Notes under the pieces: generated by a model
The model's database searches: none
What the model was told of the DNA's origin: nothing
The model's input: only the letters and a program-made list of their open reading frames with translations
In this document: positions 24,073 to 34,129 of the stretch, one piece after another
Position numbering within the stretch: position 1 is the stretch's first letter
How the letters are laid out: every line of letters begins with the position of its first letter
Origin: Rotaria sp. Silwood1
Lineage: Eukaryota; Rotifera; Eurotatoria; Philodinida; Philodinidae
Assembly (NCBI GenBank): GCA_905250075.1
Contig: CAJNOP010000525.1
Location: forward strand, 81,353-145,352
Direction: 5' to 3'
Length of the DNA: 64,000 nucleotides
Position numbers and translations under genes: made by a program

Positions 24073-24708
24073 AAGATAAGATAAACACCGACAGCAACAC
24101 CCTCTTGTGATATGGTTACTCGAATCTTAGCTCAATGTGACTTACAGTTACAAAATTTCCCTGTCAACCACCCATGTGAATATTGCTCTTCTCTCATTTT
24201 CTTGTCTCTTTTTTCTGAGCTATATGTGCTCCTTATAGTTGCTGGTTTTCCGGTTCCCCCTTTTTCTTTGTTGCTTTTCGATGTGCGCTGCGCATCGTTG
24301 TTGTTGGGGAGAAGTGTCATGGTCCTGGTCATCATTCTTTCTCTCTGCTGCTCTCTTTCGTCACAGATCCTCCCTGCGTCGCTCTTCCCGTGATGGTATG
24401 CGCATAAGACACGTTTTCGCTCTCTATTATTCTGCGATTTGGACTCATTCATTTCTTTTCATTTGTCGAGAGAACAAAGTATGCGTGAGAATCAAATTAA
24501 ATCTATTTGCGTTGTCTCGATGCATTTAGGGATTCTGTTGCTCACCACATTGCTCTTAATCTACTTCAAATGATATCAATTTACTGCAGTGACAAGATTT
24601 TTACGGCTCTGCTTGCTTTTTGTAGCACGATATGACAACAATATAAAAAAGAGACGAACAAAATCATTCTATTCGTATTGTTCTCAGACTTCTTTCACTC
24701 TCAGTTCT

Positions 24709-24897
24709 ATGAGTGACTTGATTTCTAATTGTTTAGGTCACATGGTGGCCAATCTTTGCTGCGCCTGTTGCAGCTGTCTTTGCAAAATGCATCGCAATGA
24801 TAGAACTACCAGTTCAAATGACCATCAACTACAACAAGAAGACGTCCGCTATGTAACAACATCAGAATATAACCCTTCTTCAAAATCGACTATATTT
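24709..24897 (+). CDS. Possible short cysteine-rich protein or terminal exon (62 aa), unrecognised
   Basis: The ORF reads MSDLISNCLGHMVANLCCACC and continues with CLCKMHRN, then a polar tail (TTSSNDHQLQQEDVRYVTTSE). A good splice acceptor (AATTGTTTAG) lies inside it at about 24737, so the coding part may really be a last exon starting with GHMVANLCC. The Cys cluster next to a hydrophobic stretch suggests palmitoylation or a membrane tail. The surrounding 24073-24700 is pyrimidine-rich without a recognisable gene. Confidence 0.3.
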
Positions 24898-25179
24898 TGA
24901 AATGAACTATGAGTTTACATGAATACAAACCAGTTTTTGTCTCTCTTCGTTTGAATACAGTTGTTTTTTTCTTTGGTGTTCATCAGTCTTGTCTCGTTTG
25001 AGATTTCTACAATACAGACGAGAATCAGGATCAAAAAAAAAAAACTCTATGGTTTAAGGGTGGGGTGAGTATAATATAAACACTAGCGAAACTTCGTGTA
25101 TACTGCACGACTCCCTTGTACTTGTAAAGTATCACATTTGTGTTTTAATCTGGCTCGAAAATAGACAATCAGACACTTC

Positions 25180-25620
25180 GCATTATATATATATACCCAA
25201 ATAGATCTTATAGCATTATATCCTTGTAGTCTTACCTCTTTGTAACCTTATATTTCTGTACTCTCTTCATTTATGACCTTATCCCCTTCTCTCTTTATTT
25301 GCTTATATCCCTGGAGCTTTATTCCCTGTACCCTTATAGCCCTATGCCCCTAGACTCTTATTTCCTATATCCCTATCTCCCCGTTCTCTCTCCCTCTATC
25401 CTTCCATCCCCCTATCTTTCTATAGTCCTATCTCTATCCCTCTATCTTCTTATCTTCTATCTCTACACCCCTATACTCCTATACCCAAATTTCCCTATCT
25501 CTATAGCCCTATCCTCTATATCCCTATATCCCTATACCCCTATTCTCTATAGTCCTATACTCCTATTCCCTATAGTTCTATAGTTCTGTAGCCCTATAGG
25601 TCCCCATCCTATACCGTTTA
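25180..25620. repeat. Pyrimidine-rich degenerate tandem repeat (CCCTATA-type)
   Basis: Units such as CCCTATATCCCTATACCCCTATTC recur irregularly every 7-12 bases and become purer toward 25480-25600. The long ORF across it encodes only YPYSPILL-like repeats. Confidence 0.75.
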
Positions 25621-26258
25621 ACCTTGAACCCGGCACAGACAGACACACAAGACAGACACTGAACATTAATAATATATAGTGAGGGTAGCAACAGTAAAAT
25701 TTTCTTCTTTGCAATATTTGTGTAACTAATCCACGATAAATTGGAATTTTTGTTTTTGTTTAGAATTCTTTTTCAGGGAAACCTAGAAGTGAAAAAGTTT
25801 AGTAAGGTTCCGGAAATGCAAAATTAAAGTAGATTTTTTTTCTTTTCTTTTATGTATGGTTAGATAGAGCTTGACGAGCTGATCAAGAATATGTGTGTTT
25901 TAAATTTTTTGGAGTCAGTGTCTAGTTAAAAATTCTCAGTTTTTTTCCGATGACCTATTGTTTCTAAAAAGAAAAAGAAAAAGTCAATATCCAATGACCG
26001 ACCGATTTTCAATTATTTTTCATTTGCTTCAAATTCTAAAACTGTTTGTTTCGAATTCAGCAATGAAAACTGAATCTATGGAAGTCATTTTTGAGGCTAT
26101 TCAGATATCACAAGAGTTGAGGGGTCTAAATTGCGGAGGAGAATTTTGTAATGCTATCTATAGTGATTTGGTCTCAAATTCAGGGTGAAAACTTGATTTC
26201 TTTCAGTTTTGGTATTTTTTGTTTCTTCTGATTTTTTCGATGCACTAAGAGATATTTT
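25621..26258. other. Gene-free stretch
   Basis: AT-rich sequence with only short unrecognised ORFs (for example about 25958-26188). Confidence 0.35.
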
Positions 26259-26406
26259 GGTGTGAGTGTGGGTATGGGTGTGGTGGGTGTGGGTGTGGGT
26301 GTGTGTGGGTGTAGGGTGGGGTTGGGTGTGTGGGTGTGGGTGTGGGTGTGGGTGTGGGTGTGGGTGTGGGTGTGAGTATGGTTTGAGAGGTATTCACACT
26401 CACACC
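26259..26406. repeat. Inverted telomere-like array 5 (very unequal arms)
   Basis: The G-rich arm covers about 26259-26378. After the loop TTTGAGAGGTATT only two C-rich units remain (CACACTCACACC, to 26406). Confidence 0.8.
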
Positions 26407-27030
26407 GTAGGTCGGTCCGCGAACGTCAATGAATGCATCAATTTCAGAGATTATCGTGACCGTTGATCACTAAGAAAACAACAAAGTATTTTCCTGTAAG
26501 TTATTGCCTGAAATGATACCATTTTTCGACTTTTATTTCTTGTGCTAGATAGTACATTATAAAATGACACGTAACTGAATAATTTAGTGATATTATTCGA
26601 GATAGGCACTATTTTTCTTCTAAAAAATATTGCTCCACTCTTTCTTGTAGAACTTACAATATCATCCTTTGACACACTTCGTCCAGTACATAAGAATACA
26701 GGCAAGTTTGTTCGTTTTCTCATACTGAAACCAAATGTTCATTCAGTCTAGTTGCACTTACTCAACAGACATTCATCTAAATAAACAAACAGGGGCGGTA
26801 TTTCTCTTTACAAGATTCTTGCTATTATCAAAAAGAAAAATATTTTGGAGAAAAGGGACGAAATAAAACATTTACCAAGAAGTGTTCAAGTGGGTTCCAA
26901 CTTACATTATGCATTTACTAAGTCATTGACTCCAAAAATAGCTGATCAAACCTGGCACTTTCTCATGTGAAAAATAAAATATATATGTATACAAAACCAT
27001 GTTAACAACATACTCACTAAATTGACAAAT
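26407..27030. other. Gene-free stretch upstream of the secreted-protein gene
   Basis: No recognisable gene. The minus-strand ORF at 26451-26723 has no family features. The end nearest 27031 presumably holds that gene's promoter. Confidence 0.3.
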
Positions 27031-27393
27031 ATGAATTTCGTTATCCTGATCCTATTCGTTACGATCTATTGTGAAGCCGCGATACTGGCTCTCGGTTTGA
27101 GACCAGTTGCTCGGCCACCTCCAATTGTTCGTACATCAGTTCCACCTTTTAGTCCAAGCTGGGATCGATTTCCCACACCAAAGCCGAACTCATCCGACAT
27201 CGACTTATCAGAACCAGAAAATAATGGTGAAAATCAAAATTCGTCGCCACCCAGCATACCCAGTGTATGCTGTAGTCAACAGCTGGTACGTTTCGCTTGT
27301 AATAATGATCAAGTTCTTGGATGTGCATGTAAATGTCGAGATTCAATCATGGTGCCCAGTGGCGGTGCCTTTTTTAGTTGCTGTTTGGAATAG
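27031..27393 (+). CDS. Small secreted proline-rich, cysteine-rich protein (120 aa)
   Basis: The ATG at 27031 starts a clear signal peptide (MNFVILILFVTIYCEAAI). A Pro/Ser-rich linker follows (residues about 30-75, with two potential N-glycosylation sites, NSS). The C-terminal module has about nine cysteines (VCCSQQ...FACNN...GCACKC...FFSCCLE). The pattern suggests an extracellular disulphide-bonded domain. I do not recognise the family, and a function such as defence or matrix protein would be a guess. It is a single exon with the stop right after SCCLE. Confidence 0.6.
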   Translation: MNFVILILFVTIYCEAAILALGLRPVARPPPIVRTSVPPFSPSWDRFPTPKPNSSDIDLSEPENNGENQNSSPPSIPSVCCSQQLVRFACNNDQVLGCACKCRDSIMVPSGGAFFSCCLE

Positions 27394-27911
27394 AACTTTT
27401 TCATAAGACATACTAATAACAAGCAAAATCTTTGATAAGAGAAATCCAATTGTAACGTATTTTTCATGTAATGATATGCGAGAAGCAAAACATTTTCGAA
27501 TTTCACTCCTCACTGTCTTTTTATTGATTTCCATATTGTTAATATAACATATCTTTGTCGTCTTAGCACATTTGCTTCACGTATACTTTTCTCAATAAAG
27601 ATGTACTGACCCTTAGATACTCGCCACATTGTTTTTGCCATCGGCAGTACCAACCCATCTAGTTTAGAATTTAAGAGACATTCCATGATAAGACCACCCA
27701 AATTGATATGGGTCGGCTGCCGAAAAATTTTTGATTTTGATCTTATATATACCATTCGAAAGTTCACGAAAAGTTGGGTCATGGGCTAAAAGTCAGCTCT
27801 TTAAAGCAAAGTTGAACGGAAATAATATCATGAACAGCATATTAGGGCCGATGCGTGCCCAGGACAAAATAGGAAAAAACGGAACGGTTTGGTATTTTTC
27901 ATCTATCTCAG

Positions 27912-28055
27912 TCATTTGTCAACCGTTTTTGGCGCAACATCCACCAATCGTTTGAGCATTGAAAACGGTATCGGAGGCTCTATATAGCTTTCGCATGCTT
28001 TGCCATATCGCGCGTCAGCAAGTGCTGAAATGTATAAGACTGCTACGGTCATCAT
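27912..28055 (-). CDS. Possible small secreted peptide (47 aa), low support
   Basis: An ATG-started ORF opens with a signal-peptide-like MMTVAVLYISALADA followed by RYGKACESYIEPP. In the +1 frame the same stretch encodes IGGCCAKNG, so it may be a frameshifted remnant of a small cysteine-containing peptide. The short length makes chance likely. Confidence 0.2.
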   Translation of the reverse strand: MMTVAVLYISALADARYGKACESYIEPPIPFSMLKRLVDVAPKTVDK

Positions 28056-28319
28056 AAAATTTAGGAAATATTTGTGCTCTAGCTCTGCGCACAACGGAAT
28101 ATATTTGAGTTGTACGCCCTGAGAATGCATTCAAAAGCCTATTATCTGTTAGGGACCTCAATGAATATCTCAAGTATCAATATCTTAACTGCCCCTATTC
28201 TGATTTCGAAAAATGAGTGTCAAACGTTTTCATTTTTAGACTCTTTCTTACTAATAACCGTCTCATGTCTCTTTTTGCTTTTGTCGAATTTGCAACAACA
28301 AGCAATTTTCTTCGGAAAC

Positions 28320-28558
28320 GTGTGTGAGTGTGGACGGTGTGTGGGTGTAGATGTAAGCGAATCGAGTAATCACACCCACACCCACACCCACACCCACACC
28401 CACACCCACACCCACACCCACACCCACACCCACATCCACAACCTCACCTACACCCACACCCACACCCACACCCACAACCTCACCCACACCCACAACCTCA
28501 CCTACACCCACACCCACACCCACAACCTCACCCACACCCACAACCACACCCACACCCT
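28320..28558. repeat. Inverted telomere-like array 6 (long C-rich arm)
   Basis: A short G-rich arm (28320-28353), a loop of about 17 bp (AAGCGAATCGAGTAATC) and a long C-rich arm (28371-28558). The first 60 bp or so of the C arm are perfect CCCACA repeats; beyond that CACAACCTCACC variants alternate. Confidence 0.88.
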
Positions 28559-30805
28559 CGTATTTTTACAAAAGCAAACACTGCTCACGAAGATCTTGTT
28601 TTACCGCTGTTGAAGGTATGAGTGATGGAAAATGGTTACCAGTCAGTTCAATAGGATTGCCTTCAGAACTTGGTTGAGCTTTTGGTACTTTTGATTTTCC
28701 GTGCATTTCATTTTTTTATGAATCAGATGCAATCAAACGTCAGAAAACCCAATTAAAGATGATATAGACTTGCGAACATACGCAAAGAAATAGATCGTGT
28801 GTGTCTTAATTGAATAATGACGTAAGGCAAAATAATAGAAGTAACTGGTTTAACTATAGGAAGACAGATGGTGAATGAGGCATTACACAGATGATAGAAT
28901 GACAATATATTGGAACTGATAAATCTATGATCTCTACTAGTATTCATACCATTGCAGTATCATAAGAGACATGTCCAAACCAGTTACGAGTGAATTCAGA
29001 ACCAAAACACATATATGTAGTTCCCGTTCCCAAGGGGTTAATGCAATCAGTCGCTATAAGTAACACATGTACATACACTTCATTATCGAGTAATCTTTTT
29101 TTCTCTGAAATTAGTTTCATTCGATTTCTTTTTGCAATATTGGACCCCCATTTCAAACCTATATAAAAGCACGTACAATCTCGATAGGAGGGCTCATCAT
29201 CCTTGCTCTTTCTCAATGCCATTGAATTTTAATTGTATCTGAACAAGGTATATAGTCGGAAGTGACAACCTAGAACATTTTCTTTTCTCACACGATTTCA
29301 AATTCATCTAAAAGTTCAGATAATAACTGTATCATGCAACTCAAATGGTTTTCTTCGGTCACACACACCAACTGTGATACAGCTTTATTGAATTAATTTA
29401 GTTTGATCATGAAACATTACAAATTCATTATGGCGTGAAATGACATATAACAGAAGCTGTTGATCAAGAGATTTTATACTTAGCAACACTAAATTTCACT
29501 AAATTAGTAAGTTGATGCTTCTTACATTTTCGTGACTATTTTAACAAGTAGTTCTTATCTTGTCTGCTGAACTTCAGATTGAATATTTTACTTTAAGATT
29601 TTGTTGTAATCATTCCTTGTTAAGCTATACCTGACAGTATTTAGAATTATCTATCTAATTTTTTCTTACTACATAAACAGAGTTTGACTGAAAGCCTTTT
29701 CTCTAACATCAGTGTTAGATCATTAACCCTGATTTCTAATCTATAAAATCTCTGAATTCTCTCAGCTTCACCTGGATGCTGCCTAAACCTAATGGCTGGA
29801 TGTAATTTGTTTACTTTATATTTCATTGAATCACAATACTATGTATCGTTACTATGAACCCATTTCATGAATTGATTATTTATTTGAGTGAGAACCAGCA
29901 AATATTTGTCGAAACATTTGTTTTTGCCTTGAGTCCGTTTGAATACCAGATAATCAAATCAGAATTAAATTGAGACCGTGGAGATAATAAAAAATCAGTC
30001 TATTGTGTTCTTAAATAAATTAGCCACTTTCCCGCTAGAGAAAATCTCGGATTATCTATTATTTTTAAGCGTAAGATAATTTTTCAAATATCTTCTATTG
30101 ACTTTCGTTTATATTCATAAAATTTAATTTGAATGATTTTGAAAAAACAAAAAAATTGTGAGAATTGCGGAACAAATTATTAGGATTGTAAATAATTATA
30201 AATAATGTTGACCTCAGTCTTTTAAGATTTTGAGTACAAATCCTTAAAAACTAGCCATATTGTAATGTAAAGATACTAATTAAAGTATCAATTTTTCGCA
30301 AAATTAATTAATTAAGGTAACTTCTATTACTCATGATGCATTATTTCTCCAGGGGAATCTACAATCGTAGAGTGAAGTGGTGTTTAGTTAATGATATTGA
30401 TGGGTTTAAATAAGGTTTTCCTCAGTACCTTGCATATTAGTCACATCTAAATCAAGTCAATCTGTTAAAAAAGCTAACACTTCGTTCTAAAACAAACGTC
30501 TAGATTCATACAATTAAATTTATCAGTTTCGATCAAGGTTGATAAAACTAGTCTCGAAATAGCAAGAAAATTATCACATAACTCTCATTAGCATTTGTTA
30601 ATGACAGATAATTTTATGAAAAAAAACACTGTGATCACCAACCATTGCATAATGTGGCTTTTAATTAGACAATATATTTTTACCCTCATTAAGTAATCCT
30701 AACCATCATCACAATGATATATGCCAGAGACTTTTCGTAGGACTGGTATCTTTATAAATTACTTTCGACAACTGATATTTTAATAGTAGAGAATTCTTCT
30801 TGTAG
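28559..30805. other. Gene-free stretch, 2.2 kb
   Basis: AT-rich, with no recognisable protein or element. The sequence just before 30806 ends TTCTTCTTGTAG directly at the ATG, so a 5'-UTR exon upstream is possible. Confidence 0.4.
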
Positions 30806-31801
30806 ATGGATAGTGTAACAATAAAAATATTGTTATTCAACAATACGAACACCACATGTTCAAAACCTCTTTTATGGACTCAAGATGTTATTGACAATAC
30901 AAAACCTCAACTTTATGCTTGTATTATTGCTTTAGTTATTCATTTAGTATTTTGGCTTCAAATTATTTTTTGCTCACCTCTTCGACAAAGATCACTCTTC
31001 TGGATCTATTCTTATCTTATCACTGATATTTTTCTTCTTATTCGCTTTTTGTTTAGTTATATTGTTCATACAACATCTATGGCATGTAACCCAGCTAGAG
31101 CATGGGTTTTATTTACCTGCTATTTTGAAGCAGCACTTGACAATTATTTCAATATAACTGAAGTATATATTCTATTAGCTTTGAATATATGTCGGTATAT
31201 ACTAATAGCATACAATCGAAATGTATACGAAGTCCATATGAAACGATTGATCTTGACTCAATTTGGTATATATTTAGTACCATTTATTGTTTTTATTGTC
31301 GAATTTCTTTTTGGTTGGACTCGTGTAAAAGAGCTTATTAATGATGGTTGTGACGTAGTTTATACGAATATCTATATTCAAGTATTTAATACAATTTTCG
31401 GATATGCATTACCAATGTTTTTAAACGTGTTGGTGATTTATGCTAGTGTTCGTCATGTTCATTTAACAGCAACTTTACAACGGACACAACATCATGTTTC
31501 AGCTCGTGAAAAATATCATCATTCATTAGTCATTCAATTTCTTTGTTTTTATCTCATTTGGGGTGGACTTTGGTCACCATATGTTATTATCTCTCAAGTG
31601 TCATTTAGTGTTGAGAATGTGATGAATACTATTATTCTGCTTAGTTTTATTCAAATAGCACTCGATCCAATAATTATTGCAGCTTTAGATGTTCGTTTTT
31701 GGCATGAATGGCGAAAAGTCTGGATTCATATAAAAAATAAAATATTCTTCAATCGAGCCAATCGTAGACGAATTCAACCATTAACAGTGAATCTGAATTG
31801 A
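30806..31801 (+). CDS. Rhodopsin-like seven-TM GPCR, single exon (331 aa)
   Basis: A complete seven-TM receptor. The N-terminus has NNTNTT glycosylation sites. TM1 is about 37-58, TM2 64-88, TM3 112-137 ending in NICRYILIAYN (CRY in place of DRY), TM4 147-170, TM5 190-216, TM6 242-263 (FLCFYLIWGGLWSPYVI) and TM7 272-293 with DPIIIAALD where NPxxY usually lies. A Cys before TM3 and the CDV in the second extracellular loop could form the conserved disulphide. The tail is basic and helix-8-like (FWHEWRKVWIHIKNK). It is an orphan member of the expanded bdelloid GPCR family and only distantly like the two-exon receptor at 7.4-10.8 kb. The ligand is unknown. Confidence 0.9.
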   Translation: MDSVTIKILLFNNTNTTCSKPLLWTQDVIDNTKPQLYACIIALVIHLVFWLQIIFCSPLRQRSLFWIYSYLITDIFLLIRFLFSYIVHTTSMACNPARAWVLFTCYFEAALDNYFNITEVYILLALNICRYILIAYNRNVYEVHMKRLILTQFGIYLVPFIVFIVEFLFGWTRVKELINDGCDVVYTNIYIQVFNTIFGYALPMFLNVLVIYASVRHVHLTATLQRTQHHVSAREKYHHSLVIQFLCFYLIWGGLWSPYVIISQVSFSVENVMNTIILLSFIQIALDPIIIAALDVRFWHEWRKVWIHIKNKIFFNRANRRRIQPLTVNLN

Positions 31802-31938
31802 ATTTCAGTTAAGGCTCTCTGATTGACAACAAACGATTTTAAAAGACAAAAATGCGTAAAACTTAATTTTCTCTGAAAAAACTTTTGTTATCTAATATAA
31901 AACTATCATTCTATAAATAGACTTTCGGACAATAGCTG

Positions 31939-32306
31939 CGGGTGTGAATGTGGGTGTGAGTGTGGGTGTGAGTGTGGGTGTGGGTGTGGGTGTGGGTGTG
32001 GGTGTGGGTGTGGGGTGTGGGTGTGGGTGTGTGGGTGTGGGTACGGAGGTGTCTAATCACCTAATACTCACACCCGTACCCACACCCACACAGCCCACAC
32101 CTCAGCCACCCACACCCACACCCACACACCCACACCCACCACTCACACCCACACCACACACACACTCACACCCACACCCCATACCCACTCGCCACACTCA
32201 CACCCTATCCATACTCACACCCGCACCCACGCGCACACCCGCACCCACACTCACACCCACACCCACCCACATCCACACCCACACCCACCCACACCCACAC
32301 CCACAT
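31939..32306. repeat. Inverted telomere-like array 7
   Basis: The G-rich arm is 31939-32045, the loop about 32046-32067 (GGAGGTGTCTAATCACCTAATA, itself containing GGTGTCTAATCACC) and the C-rich arm 32068-32306. It lies between the intact GPCR and an ART/TPR pseudogene. Confidence 0.9.
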
Positions 32307-32349
32307 CACTACAAAAAATGCCTTTTCAATAAACAGGAAATCTAAATAA

Positions 32350-32995
32350 TAATGCTCGGTATCATTTTTCGTATTGAAGATGTTTCATAAGAGAATGAAG
32401 TATGGATCGTACATCTTACTTTGTGCGAAGATAACGACCTTAAAATCAAGGTATCTGCCGAGCATGTCAAAATGAATATTGCCGAGAAACGTGATACTCA
32501 TACGCTTTGCTGTGCTATTCTGATTTTAGGCAAGTTGGACACAAGTAAATGTTCGTATCGCCAATATTTGAAAGAAATATTTGGTGATCATTCTCACACA
32601 ACACAAATGACTATCATAATCTTGCTCTGGTAGATGATGCTTGTGGTGAATATGGCAAGAGTTTTCAAATGTTCAAAATAGTATGGGAGCTGTATATCGT
32701 AAGACAGATGATCTGATTCTAGCACCTTCAACCTATGAGAGTATATTTCACATTTCAGAAGATTATATGCTAATGAAAATGATATAGTTACTGGTTGTTT
32801 AATTAACATAGATATCATATTTAACACAAAAAAGAAATATGAAAAAACTCTTGAGTTACTTTGATAATTATTCTTCACTTGACGTATTGGAATATAACTC
32901 TTGTCTATCACGACAAGGAGAATTATTTTCAAGCTTTCTCTTTATACGAGAAAGCATTATCTTTTTTTCCTTGCATATAAAACAATGCATGAAAA
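32350..32995 (+). pseudogene. ADP-ribosyltransferase-TPR fusion pseudogene (3' part)
   Basis: The first segment, LGIIFRIEDVS, stop, ENEVWIVHLTLCEDND, matches the end of the ART domain in bdelloid ART-TPR proteins (xTVFRIxEIxxxxxxxWxVxLTLTxDND). Then LILGKLDTSKCSYRQYLKEI and, after a frameshift near 32605, YHNLALVDDACGEYGKSFQM form TPR units. A further TPR in another frame reads YHDKENYFQAFSLYEKAL (about 32904-32960). There are several stops and shifts. The catalytic R-S-ExE part is absent; it would lie where array 7 begins. Intact relatives transfer ADP-ribose to arginine, with the TPR array used for protein contact. Confidence 0.7.
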
Positions 32996-33048
32996 ATAAA
33001 AGTAACAATTTAAGAGAACAGAACATCTGTATAAGATTTATCTTGAGG

Positions 33049-33152
33049 ATGTGGGTGTGGCTATGGGGTGTCGTTGTGAGTGGGTGTGGATGAATCACAA
33101 GACCCACACCTACCCACCCAAACTCACACTCACACCCACACACCCACACCCC
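33049..33152. repeat. Inverted telomere-like array 8
   Basis: A G-rich arm (33049-33091), a short loop (ATGAATCACAAGA) and a C-rich arm (to 33152). It directly follows the ART-TPR pseudogene. Confidence 0.85.
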
Positions 33153-34129
33153 AAATATGGATAAATTCAGAATTCACACAGGTACACCGGCATTCACATC
33201 CGTACTGATATCTATACCCAGCGAGACAAAGAACGAATCAAAATAATCAATCTTTTCGCACACCAAAATCTGGATATTCTCTGACATCATTAATGATCGA
33301 TTGCGACGTCTCACCTTGCCAGTTAGAAACAATTGTCCATCGATCTTGTTGATAAGCGATCGACGCTGACAACGATACTTCTCACACACTACCGGAAAAT
33401 TTGACATTAACTTCCATCTTGTACAAGATGGCAAGAATGAACATTTTTTCACATTTATTTAGAAACAAGAAATGAAGATAGAAGAAAGTGATACAAAACC
33501 AAAACTCCAAAGTTTATCCGTCAAATTCTCAACCTGCTTATGGCTGTAAGGAGGGTGAATCGTCATCATCAACAATCTGTACAAAAAAAACGCGAACGTC
33601 GCTTTAGAATGGGCAGCATAGAGATAGAAGTCGACATCCAAAAGCTAATGAAGAGTCCTCAGAATGAATCCATTCAATCACTATACTCATCAATTAACAG
33701 AAGAGTCCATCACTCCTTCGTAATAGGCTAAGTAGAAATACGAATCAGAAAAAAAATGACTTCATCCAACTATTCGCCAATGGTCACGTCCAAAGCAAGC
33801 AAACTGTACAAGTGCTTTAACATAACGATGCTGATGAATGCAATACAAGGAACTTTTCAGTTCACAAATTGTGGATAACTCAAAGAATACTATGTTCGAT
33901 ACACAATCCACTACCACCTTGCTCTAAGTGAATACACACAGCCAGAGACTCATACGAAAATTACCCATTAAATACTTCAGTAAGCACAAAGACGACGCAA
34001 AAACATAGGTATCGTCACATTTGGCTGCATAATATCGCGATCATATAAAAGTTCAAAAAAGATTCCATCAAATCTCACCACTGTAAAGACTAACTAAATG
34101 AATCCATGCCGTACAGCAAACGAACATGT
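33153..34129. other. Gene-free stretch before the satellite
   Basis: Short ORFs on both strands (for example 33174-33452 and 33540-33731) show no recognisable motif. I see no terminal repeats. Confidence 0.35.

Noticed and set aside
28944..29222. 92-codon minus-strand ORF
   Set aside because: No motif, no signal peptide and no splice or family support.
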